From: JARRPM01 sp963765545
GTDB lineage: Bacteria > Pseudomonadota > Gammaproteobacteria > Pseudomonadales > Halieaceae
DNA length: 64,000 nucleotides
Assembly (NCBI GenBank): GCA_963765545.1
Contig: CAVXWW010000009.1
Coordinates: 496,001 to 560,000, forward strand
Reading direction: 5' to 3'
Made by a program: the position numbers and the translations under genes
Notes under the pieces: generated by a model
Told to the model about the DNA's origin: nothing
The model's input: only the letters and a program-made list of their open reading frames with translations
Databases searched by the model: none
Part shown: one piece after another, positions 51,301-61,070 of the stretch
Numbering within the stretch: position 1 is the stretch's first letter
Layout of the letters: the number at the start of each line of letters is the position of its first letter

Positions 51301-51497
51301 TGTTTAATGCTCCTCTTTTGCGTGCCGCAGTTGTAAACCGGGTGTAAAAACCTCGTCTACCGCAGCCGCGACGCCAGACTCGGCAAGAGGATCGTACTTA
51401 GTGCCAGTGAACCAGTGGCATCACTTTTTCTTGGTGGCCTGCAAAAGAAGACTAGACGGTGCTCAAATTCCCGTCAACCGTCGAGGAAAAAATATTA

Positions 51498-52328
51498 TCA
51501 GAGCGGGGGTGCACAGGGCCCGACTTTACGCGAGGCCTCCGGGGAGATGGCGGGATGTGACGAGGTTTTGTCGAGTTTTTTGCGCAACGCCCATCGCCAC
51601 AGTGCCGAATCCCTCAATGGCAGCATTAAAAACCAATGTTCCAGTACTGCCAGTGACAGCAATGTGCCGACCAGTATATAACCACTGCGTGCTAGTATAT
51701 CGGCACTCTGCAGGCCAACGGTTATAAGCGCAGAGGCAATGACTGTACCCAGAGTAACCGACAGGGGAAACAGCAGGTTCATGCTGCGCTGGCGGGTATA
51801 ACTTCCGAGGTATTGCAGGTGCTTGGGGAACCAGTCCTGGTTGTAGTTGACCACTCCGAGAAAGAGGTTCAGCTTGGCGCTCCAGCGCATGAGCCACAGG
51901 ACCATGAAAGTCCAGGTGGCTACCTGGTTGGGAGCGCCCCAGCTTATTGCGGTGACTACTGCCATAGCCAATACCACTGCCAGTTCATGATAGATGCTGG
52001 TTTGTACTGCGAGGTGGAAACGCTTCCAGCCGGTTACTCCCTCGGGACAGGGTTCGCTGCGCGGCCCGGTGATAAATCCCATCAGGTAGCTCATCTCCAG
52101 CCAGCCCCAGATCAGCAGCGCGAGGAAAAACCCCATCGCCGCACCCATGCGCGATTGATCGGCGCTGATACCGGGCAATTGGAACAGGCAGAACAGCATG
52201 AGTGCGCTGGCCACGCCCATGCTCCAGCGATGCGTGGCCCTGGGCAGGTGATTGAGATACAAAATGACGCCCGTGCTCAGCCACCAGCTCAATAGTGCCA
52301 GTCCCGCTGCCCACAACAGGTCACTCAT
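51498..52328 (-). CDS. puhE: PuhE photosynthetic complex assembly protein (DUF3623)
   Basis: A 276-residue protein with about seven membrane helices. LPRATHRWSMGVASALMLFC, GFITGPRSEPCPEGVTGWKR, FHLAVQTSIYHELAVVLAMA and LFLGVVNYNQDWFPKHLQYL are typical of PuhE. It helps assemble the reaction centre-LH1 complex in Rhodobacter. It starts 33 bp after puhC; in many clusters acsF lies between these two genes but not here. Confidence 0.9.
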   Translation of the reverse strand: MSDLLWAAGLALLSWWLSTGVILYLNHLPRATHRWSMGVASALMLFCLFQLPGISADQSRMGAAMGFFLALLIWGWLEMSYLMGFITGPRSEPCPEGVTGWKRFHLAVQTSIYHELAVVLAMAVVTAISWGAPNQVATWTFMVLWLMRWSAKLNLFLGVVNYNQDWFPKHLQYLGSYTRQRSMNLLFPLSVTLGTVIASALITVGLQSADILARSGYILVGTLLSLAVLEHWFLMLPLRDSALWRWALRKKLDKTSSHPAISPEASRKVGPCAPPL

Positions 52329-52361
52329 GCAACCCTCTCGGGGAGTGCGATCTCAGGCATC

Positions 52362-52808
52362 TCAGGAACCTGCTGGACCGTCGTCAAGCAAGCGCGCAAA
52401 AGCGTTGGCGTTGGTCGGGCCGAATGCGTACAGGTCTATTGTGCGACCGGTCGACCCGTCTTCCAGGGTCAGGCTGCCGTCGCTGTGTCGAGAGATACGA
52501 AACGGCAGCGACGGTCCTATTTCCCAGCCACGTCGCTCTCGCGCCAGAGCGCGTAAGACGCCGCGGATGAAACTGCCGTCACCCGGTGCAAGCTGGGTCA
52601 GCAAGCGGCCGCTTCCAGACTCGTAAACATTCACGGCCCCGGCGGCGACATCTTCAAATTGCACATCGCGGCTGCTCAGCACCGGGCTTGCCGGTGGTGT
52701 TGGGGGCTTGTAGTCGTTCAGGCGAGCGATGGTCACTGCCGCCAGCACGCACAGTACTGCCGCCCAGAGGGTGAGGATGCCACGTCGCGTATATTGATTG
52801 TCAGTCAT
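52362..52808 (-). CDS. puhC: PuhC photosynthetic complex assembly protein
   Basis: A 148-residue protein with one N-terminal membrane helix (LTLWAAVLCVLAAVTIARL) and a periplasmic domain containing RDVQFEDVAAGAVNVYE, PGDGSFIRGVLRALARERR and LEDGSTGRTIDLYAFGPTNA, as in PuhC. It is needed for efficient reaction centre-LH1 assembly. The start overlaps the puhB stop by four bases. Confidence 0.9.
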   Translation of the reverse strand: MTDNQYTRRGILTLWAAVLCVLAAVTIARLNDYKPPTPPASPVLSSRDVQFEDVAAGAVNVYESGSGRLLTQLAPGDGSFIRGVLRALARERRGWEIGPSLPFRISRHSDGSLTLEDGSTGRTIDLYAFGPTNANAFARLLDDGPAGS

Positions 52809-53482
52809 GACGCCGCCGCTGTCCTTGCACCATGCTGTAATGGGGTGCTAACCGGTTTCAGTGCGTGCACGGTAGCTGTGTTGCCGGTGCGGCCAACCGG
52901 TTCCGGAGACGCGATGTCCACTATCCCGGCGAGCCGGGTGGCAACGTCCTGCACCTGGGGTATACAGCGCATCATCGGTTTGACGCTGCTGTAGTGCCAG
53001 GGCCTGGCGTTGGGCCAAAGGGCCCAATAGGATACTTTTGCGCCGGGCATTAGCGTCAGCACAATCTCGCCGATCCCGTTGCCCAACTCGCGCTGTGCAG
53101 CGGATTCTACGGTGTCCAGGGGAATGTTGATCATCATCGGCACCGCCACTCCAAAACGGATTACCAGGCGCCGGTTGGTCAGGGTGTATACCGTGGACCG
53201 CGCATACAGGTAGGCCATCAATGACAGGATTGCCAGGGTGGCGCCCGCCAGGCCAAGTTGCCAGCTCGCACTGAACAGGGCGGCATCCAGCCCATCCCCG
53301 CTGAGCATGCGCGAGCCGAAGTGCAAGGCGATCAATAGGGCGAAGTAGAACCCCAGAATCCGGGTGTGGAACACCCGTCCCGCCATGACCCGCCATACGG
53401 GTTCTCCCTGCCAGACAATATGTTCACCCTCGGGCAGGCTTTCTGGCAGCCCGCGTACCGGTTCGTATTCGTACTCGTTCAT
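52805..53482 (-). CDS. puhB: PuhB reaction centre assembly protein
   Basis: A 225-residue protein: LPEGEHIVWQGEPVWRVMAG, three membrane helices, and a PH-like part with YTLTNRRLVIRFGVAVPMMI and RCIPQVQDVATRLAGIV. PuhB acts as a dimeric reaction-centre assembly factor. The ATG overlaps the puhA stop and the stop overlaps puhC, so puhABC form one coupled unit. Confidence 0.92.
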   Translation of the reverse strand: MNEYEYEPVRGLPESLPEGEHIVWQGEPVWRVMAGRVFHTRILGFYFALLIALHFGSRMLSGDGLDAALFSASWQLGLAGATLAILSLMAYLYARSTVYTLTNRRLVIRFGVAVPMMINIPLDTVESAAQRELGNGIGEIVLTLMPGAKVSYWALWPNARPWHYSSVKPMMRCIPQVQDVATRLAGIVDIASPEPVGRTGNTATVHALKPVSTPLQHGARTAAAS

Positions 53483-54252
53483 ATCAGTGGCTCCGAGCGT
53501 TGTGGCAGGGCGTACAGATGGCCGCCGCCGTAGTAAGCGCAGATCTTGTCTTCCTCCTGCAAAGTGACCTGGTCCGGGCTGGCCGTAGCAGGCACCAGGG
53601 CAAAGTGTTCCGCCAGAATCGACTTGACTTGCACCTCGCCACTGGAATTGTGGATACGGGCGAAATTGATTGGTAGCAGGACACGTTTGTCTCCGTCGAT
53701 TACCTCGACTTCAAGGTAGCGGATTTGCGGTTCACTGCGATCCACCCACAGGTCGACAACCTGTCCGGCGACCTTTCTGTCAGCGCCGAACACCGACTGT
53801 CCGCGCGGATCGGGATCACGCCCCTCCACGGAATAATCCGTTGCCACGCGCATCGGCACGATCTTGTGTGCGCCCTCGTGGGTCAGATCGGGCACCTCCG
53901 GGCGTATGGCCCAGGCTGCCGGGCCAACCCCGTCCACCATTGGATTGCCGGTGGGATACAGCGGCGATCCGGGCGCGCCATTCATCGGCTCGGCGGCGAG
54001 GGCATAGGGTTCGGGGTCGGGTCGCGGGGTCATCCGACTGCCCCCACCGTGAGGCAGGTCGTAGCGCTTTGGCGTGGGCATGTCCGGGAAACCCACGACC
54101 TTTATAGGCCGTTTTCTGGTGGTCTCCAGTGGATATCCCTCGCGTTTATTCTCGCGGTGCAGGTAGTACACCAGGCCAAAGAAAAACAGCCAGAATGCGT
54201 ATAGCACCATTTGTGCGACGTCCATGTACTCGGTAATTGCGCCAGTCGTCAT
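53479..54252 (-). CDS. puhA: Photosynthetic reaction centre H subunit
   Basis: A 257-residue protein with one N-terminal membrane helix (VAQMVLYAFWLFFFGLVYYL followed by HRENKREGYPLE), then PKRYDLPHGG and a cytoplasmic PRC-barrel with GRDPDPRGQSVFGADRKVAG and LEVEVIDGDKRVLLPINFAR. It caps the cytoplasmic side of PufLM and shapes the QB proton path. ATG 54252 was chosen for its agggag ribosome site and fit to PuhA; the frame extends 13 codons further up, into lhaA. Confidence 0.95.
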   Translation of the reverse strand: MTTGAITEYMDVAQMVLYAFWLFFFGLVYYLHRENKREGYPLETTRKRPIKVVGFPDMPTPKRYDLPHGGGSRMTPRPDPEPYALAAEPMNGAPGSPLYPTGNPMVDGVGPAAWAIRPEVPDLTHEGAHKIVPMRVATDYSVEGRDPDPRGQSVFGADRKVAGQVVDLWVDRSEPQIRYLEVEVIDGDKRVLLPINFARIHNSSGEVQVKSILAEHFALVPATASPDQVTLQEEDKICAYYGGGHLYALPQRSEPLI

Positions 54253-54278
54253 GCCAGATCTCCCTGCGGGGGCTTGAG

Positions 54279-55709
54279 TCAGCCCGGCCACTCCGCCAAT
54301 TGTAGGGTTGGTTTTAGGATGGGCTTGGTGCCCGGTTGCCGTACCAGTGGTCCAATGGCCACCAGCGCGGCAAATAGAATCAGAATTTCGATATGGTAAA
54401 CGGCGCCGTAACCGGTCGCCGGGCCGGTCAGGGCGGGGCCCAGCTTACCCGCGCTCGCCAGATGCGTTACAAGGTCCCGCAGGCCACCGCCAAAGGCAAT
54501 TGCCAGACCTGCCGCCGTGGCCTGCACAGCGCCCCAGGCGCCAAGAGCCAGACCGGTATGATCTCCCTCTGCCAGCTCCATCGCAGCGGATAAGGTGCCC
54601 ACGGCGAATAAACCGCTGCCAAAACCTATCAGTGCGCTGCCGATGCGAAACAGCAGCGCAGAGTCCAGCGGTGCGGCCATCACCACAGCGGCGAATGCAA
54701 ACACACCGACCACGGCGCCGTAAGCCGCTATGCGTACCGGGTCTGCGCCAGCGCTGAGGCGGCGAGATGCGACAATGAACGCGAGCAGCATGCCGCTGCC
54801 CAGAATTGCTGTCAGGCCGGTGGTTGCGCTGACCGAGAGGCCGAGGATCTGCCCGCCGTAAGGCTCCAGCAGGATGTCCTGCATGCTGAAGCCGGCGGTG
54901 CCCAGTCCCACCGCCACCAGCAACCGGGCGGAGCGACCCGCAGAGATAAATGTCTGCCAGGACTGCTTGAAGGAGGGCCGGCTGCGTTCAGGCGCGGTAA
55001 GTTGGGGGTTGCGCGCTTCCTGTTTCCATAGCGCCACCACGTTGAGAGCGACCGTAAGCACCGCCGCTCCCTGGATCACCTGCACCAGGCGCGTGGCGCT
55101 GAAATCATCCAGCAGCGCGGCAAAGCCCAGCGAGCTGGCGATCATGCCGATCAACAGCATCACGTACAGCAGGGCGACTACCCTTGGCCGGGTGGACTCG
55201 GTGGCGAGGTCCGTGGCTAGCGCCAGCCCGGCAGTCTGGCCGATGTGCAGCCCGGCGCCAACCAACAAAAAGGCCAGTGCAGAGGCGCTCGCACCCACCC
55301 AGGCAGGGGCGGCCGCGGGCTCGGAGAGTATCAGCAGGGCGAAGGGCATAATAGCGAGGCCGCCAAACTGGCACATGGTACCGGCCCATATGTAGGGCAC
55401 CCGCCGCCAGCCCAGCACCGAGCGGTGATGGTCGGAGCGAAATCCAATCAGGGTACGCAGGGGCGCAAACAACAGCGGCAATGAGATCATCAGCGAAACC
55501 AGCCAGGCCGCCTGCTGCAGTTCCAGCACCATAACCCGGTTGAGCGTGCCGTTGAGCAGTACCACCGCCATGCCTACAGACACCTGGAACAAGGCCAGGC
55601 GCATCAAGCGGCCCAGCGGCAATTCAAGGGTGGCCGCATCGGCAAAAGGCAGCATGCTCGGGTGCAGTCTCGAGAACAGCGTCTTCAAGGCGGAAGAGGG
55701 CGATCTCAT
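54279..55709 (-). CDS. lhaA: LhaA/PucC-family light-harvesting assembly protein
   Basis: A 476-residue transporter-like protein with twelve predicted helices. The N-terminus has LGRLMRLALFQVSVGMAVVL, LNGTLNRVMVLEL and RTLIGFRSDHHRSVLGWRRV; LVGAGLHIGQTAGLALATDL and SMQDILLEPYGGQILGLSVS are BCD/PucC family signatures. LhaA helps insert LH1 subunits. It overlaps bchM at its 5' end and precedes puhA by 26 bp. Confidence 0.92.
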   Translation of the reverse strand: MRSPSSALKTLFSRLHPSMLPFADAATLELPLGRLMRLALFQVSVGMAVVLLNGTLNRVMVLELQQAAWLVSLMISLPLLFAPLRTLIGFRSDHHRSVLGWRRVPYIWAGTMCQFGGLAIMPFALLILSEPAAAPAWVGASASALAFLLVGAGLHIGQTAGLALATDLATESTRPRVVALLYVMLLIGMIASSLGFAALLDDFSATRLVQVIQGAAVLTVALNVVALWKQEARNPQLTAPERSRPSFKQSWQTFISAGRSARLLVAVGLGTAGFSMQDILLEPYGGQILGLSVSATTGLTAILGSGMLLAFIVASRRLSAGADPVRIAAYGAVVGVFAFAAVVMAAPLDSALLFRIGSALIGFGSGLFAVGTLSAAMELAEGDHTGLALGAWGAVQATAAGLAIAFGGGLRDLVTHLASAGKLGPALTGPATGYGAVYHIEILILFAALVAIGPLVRQPGTKPILKPTLQLAEWPG

Positions 55710-56416
55710 CGACGCACCAGTTCGCAGGCCTGGGAGGTATAGAAACCGCGGCTGACGCGCTCACTGCGCTGCCGCTGCCAGGTGGCCAGTTGTGGCTCGC
55801 TGTCCAGCAGCTGCCACAGTTTGCGTTCGGGTACGGGTTCGAGTGAGGGCGAGCGGTTACTGCGCGGGAAAATGCGTCCCATGCTGTGGAAAGTTCCCAG
55901 CAAAGGGGTGCGAGGTGCGAACGTAAACAGCATGCTGTGCCGCACGCTATCTGCCAGTAGGGCCAGCACGCGAACGCCGTCGGCGACATCGTAATGAATG
56001 AGCGAATCCATAGCGACGACGTGATCGAAATTCCCGAGTTTCAAACCGGCCATGTCACCGACGAGGAATTCAATACTGCCTCGGGCGGCCGGACTGAGTG
56101 TATCGGGCAGTCGCTCCCGCGCCAGGTGGATGAGCTTGGGTGACAGATCCACCGCAACCACTTCCGCCCCGCGCTCTGCCGCGGCGCAAGCCAGGGCACC
56201 GGTGCCGCATCCGGCATCCAGTACTCGTCGGCCACTGAGATCTTCGGGCAGCCACTGCAGCAGGGTCGCGCGCATCTGTTCGCGACCGGCGCGCACGGTC
56301 TGCCTGATCCGCCCGACGGGCGCGTTCGAGGTGAGCAGTGCCCAGGCGTCAACCGCAGTGCGATCGAAGTAGTGTTCGATCTGGGATCGGCGTTGTTGAT
56401 AGTCTGGCGTCTGCAT
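55706..56416 (-). CDS. bchM: Magnesium protoporphyrin IX O-methyltransferase
   Basis: A 236-residue SAM methyltransferase: YFDRTAVDAWALLTSNAPVG near the N-terminus, motif I RVLDAGCGTGALACAAAERG (about residues 62-81), VVAVDLSPKLIHLARERLP and FDHVVAMDSLIHYDVADGVR. It esterifies the C13 propionate of Mg-protoporphyrin IX, the step after Mg-chelatase. It starts within the bchL stop (TGATG) and overlaps lhaA by four bases. Confidence 0.95.
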   Translation of the reverse strand: MQTPDYQQRRSQIEHYFDRTAVDAWALLTSNAPVGRIRQTVRAGREQMRATLLQWLPEDLSGRRVLDAGCGTGALACAAAERGAEVVAVDLSPKLIHLARERLPDTLSPAARGSIEFLVGDMAGLKLGNFDHVVAMDSLIHYDVADGVRVLALLADSVRHSMLFTFAPRTPLLGTFHSMGRIFPRSNRSPSLEPVPERKLWQLLDSEPQLATWQRQRSERVSRGFYTSQACELVRR

Positions 56417-57333
56417 CAGTCAAACCCCAGGAAATCGAAAAGGTCGCGGTCTTTCATCGGTGTCACTGGCAGGCCTTCGGTACCGGCCCACAGGGATGCT
56501 GCAAGCGCCATGTATTCCTGTTGCACGGCGGCAAGCTCCGGTGAATCTTCCAGTTCGAACAGCGTTGATTTTTTCAGGCGGCTGCGACGGATGATGTCCA
56601 GGTCGGGGAAATGAGCCAGGCGTTTGAGGCCTACAACAGCGTTAAACCGGTCGATCTCATCGGTACCCGCACTGCGGTTGGCTATAACCCCGCCCAGCCT
56701 TACGCCGTAGTTCTTTGCCTTGGCCTCTATGGCGGTGGCGATGCGATTCATGGCGAAGATGGAGTCGAAATCGTTTGCAGTCACCACCAGCGCCCGCTCG
56801 GCATGCTGCAGCGGCGACGCAAACCCACCGCAAACTACATCACCAAGCACATCGAAGATCACCACGTCAGCGTCCTCCAGCAGGTGGTGCTGCTTAAGCA
56901 GTTTGACCGTCTGGCCCACCACGTATCCACCGCAGCCGGTGCCAGCCGGTGGGCCGCCGGCTTCCACGCACATCACGCCGTTGTAGCCGGTCTGCACATA
57001 ATCTTCTGGTCGCAGTTCCTCTGAGTGGAACTCCACCGACTCGAGCACATCGATCACTGTGGGGATCAGGGACTTGGTCAGGGTGAAGGTGGAATCGTGC
57101 TTTGGGTCACAACCGATCTGTATTACCCGCTTGCCCAGTTTGGAGAACGCGACCGACAGGTTGGATGAAGTTGTGCTCTTGCCGATACCGCCCTTGCCGT
57201 AGATGGCAAATACCTTGGCTTTACCTATGTTGATTTCGGGGTCGAGCTGTACTTGCAGGCTACCCTCACCGTCCAGGGGTGCAATCCTGTTTGGATTCAC
57301 CTGATGGACCGGAATTTGAGTGATGGATGTCAT
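56416..57333 (-). CDS. bchL: Light-independent protochlorophyllide reductase iron protein
   Basis: A 305-residue NifH-like protein. P-loop AIYGKGGIGKSTTSSNLSVA, IQIGCDPKHDSTFTLTKSLI, cluster cysteines in CVEAGGPPAGTGCGG and DVLGDVVCGGFASP. It delivers electrons to BchNB for reduction of the protochlorophyllide D ring. The N-terminal 30 residues before the P-loop are variable, as usual. It overlaps bchH upstream and bchM downstream. Confidence 0.95.
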   Translation of the reverse strand: MTSITQIPVHQVNPNRIAPLDGEGSLQVQLDPEINIGKAKVFAIYGKGGIGKSTTSSNLSVAFSKLGKRVIQIGCDPKHDSTFTLTKSLIPTVIDVLESVEFHSEELRPEDYVQTGYNGVMCVEAGGPPAGTGCGGYVVGQTVKLLKQHHLLEDADVVIFDVLGDVVCGGFASPLQHAERALVVTANDFDSIFAMNRIATAIEAKAKNYGVRLGGVIANRSAGTDEIDRFNAVVGLKRLAHFPDLDIIRRSRLKKSTLFELEDSPELAAVQQEYMALAASLWAGTEGLPVTPMKDRDLFDFLGFD

Positions 57334-60300
57334 GCGGCTGCCTCCTCAGATACGCCCTCCAGCCAGTCCTCCAGATCTTCGCCCGCCCGCTGTAGTGCGT
57401 CGAGGCTCTGTTGATCGGGAGTCCAGTACTGGCGTTCGTGTGCCTCGAGCAGGCGATGTGTAACCTTCAACGCCGCGGTTGGATTAAGCGCTGCGAGGCG
57501 CTTGCGCATTGTCTCGTCGAGGATGAATGTTTCAGATAGTCGCTGGTACACCCAGGGCGCCACCTGGCCCGTGGTTGCAGACCAGCCCATGGTGTTGGTG
57601 ACCGCTGTTTCGATATGGCGGACACCCTCGTAACCGTGTTGCAGCATATTTTCGTACCATTTGGGGTTGAGCACCCGGGTTCGGGTTTCCAGCGCGACTT
57701 GCTCGGAGATTGTGCGTACGCTCGCGGTGCTGCCGGTCTGGTCGGAGATATACACTGGCACCTCCTCGCCGCTGGCACGCCGCACTGCCTGGCTGATGCC
57801 ACCCAGGGTGTCAAAATAGTGATCGACCGTAGTGACGCCCAGCTCCACCGAGTCGAGGTTCTGGTACGCAAGTTCAACGCCGGCCAGCATTTCCTTGAGC
57901 AGTTCAGCCTGGGGCGCAGAACCGCCGGAGCGCCCGAAGGCATAGCACTTACGCCGGGTATAGGTCTCCGCCAATTCGTCGCCGTCGTCCCATCGGCTGT
58001 TTTCCACCAGCATGTTGACGTTGGAGCCATAGGCACCATCACAGTTGCTGAATACCCGCAGCGCCGCAGTCTCCATGTCGCAGCCGTGTTCCTGTTGATA
58101 AGCAAGCGCGTGCTTGCGCATGAAATTCTGTTCCAGCGGCTCGTCAGCCGTGGCTGCCAGATAAGCAGCATCTGCCAGCAACCGGGTCTGCAATGGCAGC
58201 AGATCGCGGAAGATCCCTGACAGGGTGACCACCACATCGATGCGCGGGCGCCCCAGCTGATCAAGCGGTAGTAATTGCGCTCCAACAATGCGCCCGTAAC
58301 TGTCGCAGCGTGGCTTGGCCCCCAGCAGGGCCAGGGCCTGCGCTATGGGAGTACCCTCGGACTTGAGGTTATCGGTGCCCCACAAAACCAGCGCCACGGT
58401 TTCTGGCACTCTGTTGCCGTCGGCGATGTGCCGCTCCAGTAGTCTGGCGGCCTGGCGCTCGCCGTCCAGCACGGCAAAGCTGCTCGGAAGCCGGAAGGGG
58501 TCAAAGCCGTGCAGATTGCGCCCGGTGGGCAGTACCTCTGGTGTGCGCAGCAGGTCTCCCCCCGGCACGGGTCGAACAAAGCGTCCATCCAGGGCGCTTA
58601 GAAGCGCAGGCAGTTCATGGTCGCGGGCCAGCAGCTCGTTACTTTTTGCCAATTCCTGCAGGGCTGGGAGTAATGACTCCTGGTCCGGACCCGACTGGGC
58701 AGCAAACAGCCGCTCCAGTTCCTGGGGCGCCGCGCCATTGGTGAGGGCCTCGAGTAATGGCTGCTCCAGTTGCAGATTGTGAGAGGCCTGTGCCATGGAG
58801 CGGAGCATGTCCATACGCTGTGCCAGTGGCATCGCTTCGCCCAGCACATGCAGCCCATAGGGAATGAGGGTCTGTTCCAGTTCGATCAGGTTCAGGTGCA
58901 GCTGTTCGATCTGCTGGGTGGCGTCGGCAAGGCTCCAGTGCGGAGTTCCGGGTACAAGATCTAGCTCGGCGGCCTGCAGCTGTATCAATTCAGCCAGCTC
59001 TGCACGTTGCTCGTCGCAGCTGTCGAGCCTGTTGCGCCAGCGATCCAGCGAGCTTTTCAGTTCGATCAGGCCGCTGTACAGGTCAGCCTGTGCAACCGGT
59101 GGTGTCAGGTAACTGATCAGCGTGGCGGCAGATCTGCGCTTGGCGATAAGGCCTTCTGAAGGATTGTTGGAAGCGTAGAGGTAAAAGTTGGGCAGCGCGC
59201 CGATCAGCCGGTCGGGCCAGCAGGCCGCTGACAGGCCGGCCTGTTTGCCTGGCATAAATTCCAGTGCGCCGTGGGTGCCATAGTGCAATACCGCATCTGC
59301 CGCGAAATCTTCGCGCAGGTAGCGGTAGAAGGCAGAGAAGGCGTGGGTAGGGGCGAAGCCGCCTTCGAACAGCAAGCGCATAGGGTCGCCTTCGTAGCCC
59401 ATAGAGGGTTGCACTCCAACCATCACGTTGCCGAAGCGAGCGCCCAGTACGAACAGGGAGCGGCCATCGCTCAACTGCTTGCCCGGCGCGGGACCCCACT
59501 GCGCCTCGATTTCGTCCAGCCAGGGCTCCCTGCGCACATGGTCGTCCACGGCAATATGCTCCTGCACATTTGCATAGGCGCCATACTGGCTGGCGTTGCC
59601 CTCCAGGATATGTGATCGCAGCGCATCGACTGTGGCCGGCAGTTCCACCTGGTAACCATCCTGTTGCAGGCCGCGAAGCGTGTTGTGTAATGACGCGAAC
59701 ACCGACAAGTTGGCGGCCGTGCCGGTATTACCCGCGTTAGGTGGGAAGTTGAACAGCACGATGGCGAGCTTGCGTTCATGCTTTGGCGTATGTCGCAGGG
59801 AAACCAGATTTACCACCCGCGAGACCAGGGCATCCACCCGCTCGGGATGTGGGACCATGTTGTGTGTGCGTTCGCCGGCGGCATCCGAATGCCCGCCGAA
59901 TATCATTGGCCCGGTCGCACCGTCCAATTCTGGAATGGCTACCATCATGGTGGCCTCGATGGGCATTAGCCCCAGCGATGAAGACTGCCATTCCTCCAGG
60001 CTCTGGAATTCCAGGGCTTGAGCCGCCAAATAGGGTACATCCAGCTGAGCTAACAGCTCCTGGGCAGCGTCAGAATCATTGTAGGCAGGCCCGCCCACCA
60101 GGGAGAAGCCAGTGAGTGACAGTACAAGGTCAACGCTGGACTTGCCGTCCCGCATAAAGAATTGTTTTATGGCCGGGCGGGCGTCAAGGCCACTGGCAAA
60201 GGCGGTTATCACGTTCAGGCCTCGTGCTTCCAGTTGCTCGATAACCCGGTCGTAGTGCATGGTATTGCCGGCAAGCGCATAGGAACGCATGATCAGCATC

Positions 60301-61070
60301 CCGACAGTACCTTTGCTGCTACGCCTTTTGCGTGGCAGGTCACCGGCCTTACCGCTGATGCGGCCTTTGATGCGCGGGTGATAGACGCCCACGGCCGGAT
60401 AGTCAATCGGCGAAGCCACCTTGAGCTGGCCTCGCAGCACACGTCTCTGCCCGGCCGCGTAGCGGTCGATTAAAAAGCTTACCAGGCGCTTGAGGTTTTC
60501 TTCTGAGCCCGCCAGCCAATACTGCATCGTCAGGAAATAGGCGCGTACATCCTGGGCTGTGCCAGGAATAAAACGCAGCAGGCGAGGTAACTGGCGCAGC
60601 ACAGAAAGTTGCTGGGCGCCCGCGCTCTGGCCCGTTTTTTTGCTGTTCCCCCGCAGGCGTTTCAGCAGCGCCATGGGGCCGCTCTGCTCGCCATCCATTT
60701 TGAACTTGCCCATTCTGGTGAGCTTCATTATCTCCGCTGCAGACATGCAGCAGATCATCGCATCGCATTGTTCGCGGCGTGCGGTCAGGGCAGGCAACAC
60801 CGGGTTGATGTGGTTTTCCATGAACAGCATCGTGACCAGGATGATGTCGCCGCGGCTTATATCCTCTATGCATTGCTTTAGCGAGCCCGGGTCGTTCTCC
60901 CAGCTGGTAGCTGCATGGGTGTCCAATTGCAGTCCGGGCAAGGCCTTTTGCAGGTCCACTGTCATGCTCGCCGTGACTCCGCTCACGTGGTTGTCCAGAG
61001 TGACGATGACTACGCGGATCGGCGTCGATGCGCCGGCCGACTCAGCGGTTGAAGTGCGCTTTGGCTTCAT
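57330..61070 (-). CDS. bchH: Magnesium chelatase subunit H
   Basis: A 1246-residue CobN/BchH-family porphyrin-binding subunit. It starts near IRVVIVTLDNHVSGVTASMT; KGTVGMLIMRSYALAGNTMH, VLHYGTHGALEFMPGKQAGL, YASNNPSEGLIAKRRSAATL and the C-terminal YSDQTGSTASVR-like segment follow. The family length is about 1200-1300. ATG 61070 was chosen because conservation starts there and it overlaps the end of bchB by 29 bp; the frame is open 78 codons further up, within bchB. It binds protoporphyrin IX for Mg insertion. Confidence 0.95.
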   Translation of the reverse strand: MKPKRTSTAESAGASTPIRVVIVTLDNHVSGVTASMTVDLQKALPGLQLDTHAATSWENDPGSLKQCIEDISRGDIILVTMLFMENHINPVLPALTARREQCDAMICCMSAAEIMKLTRMGKFKMDGEQSGPMALLKRLRGNSKKTGQSAGAQQLSVLRQLPRLLRFIPGTAQDVRAYFLTMQYWLAGSEENLKRLVSFLIDRYAAGQRRVLRGQLKVASPIDYPAVGVYHPRIKGRISGKAGDLPRKRRSSKGTVGMLIMRSYALAGNTMHYDRVIEQLEARGLNVITAFASGLDARPAIKQFFMRDGKSSVDLVLSLTGFSLVGGPAYNDSDAAQELLAQLDVPYLAAQALEFQSLEEWQSSSLGLMPIEATMMVAIPELDGATGPMIFGGHSDAAGERTHNMVPHPERVDALVSRVVNLVSLRHTPKHERKLAIVLFNFPPNAGNTGTAANLSVFASLHNTLRGLQQDGYQVELPATVDALRSHILEGNASQYGAYANVQEHIAVDDHVRREPWLDEIEAQWGPAPGKQLSDGRSLFVLGARFGNVMVGVQPSMGYEGDPMRLLFEGGFAPTHAFSAFYRYLREDFAADAVLHYGTHGALEFMPGKQAGLSAACWPDRLIGALPNFYLYASNNPSEGLIAKRRSAATLISYLTPPVAQADLYSGLIELKSSLDRWRNRLDSCDEQRAELAELIQLQAAELDLVPGTPHWSLADATQQIEQLHLNLIELEQTLIPYGLHVLGEAMPLAQRMDMLRSMAQASHNLQLEQPLLEALTNGAAPQELERLFAAQSGPDQESLLPALQELAKSNELLARDHELPALLSALDGRFVRPVPGGDLLRTPEVLPTGRNLHGFDPFRLPSSFAVLDGERQAARLLERHIADGNRVPETVALVLWGTDNLKSEGTPIAQALALLGAKPRCDSYGRIVGAQLLPLDQLGRPRIDVVVTLSGIFRDLLPLQTRLLADAAYLAATADEPLEQNFMRKHALAYQQEHGCDMETAALRVFSNCDGAYGSNVNMLVENSRWDDGDELAETYTRRKCYAFGRSGGSAPQAELLKEMLAGVELAYQNLDSVELGVTTVDHYFDTLGGISQAVRRASGEEVPVYISDQTGSTASVRTISEQVALETRTRVLNPKWYENMLQHGYEGVRHIETAVTNTMGWSATTGQVAPWVYQRLSETFILDETMRKRLAALNPTAALKVTHRLLEAHERQYWTPDQQSLDALQRAGEDLEDWLEGVSEEAAA

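Noticed and set aside
51310..51350. tgtaaaccgggtgtaaaa as a PpsR site before hemN
   Set aside because: The right half is AAA rather than ACA, there is no tandem partner, and it was therefore not called as an operator.
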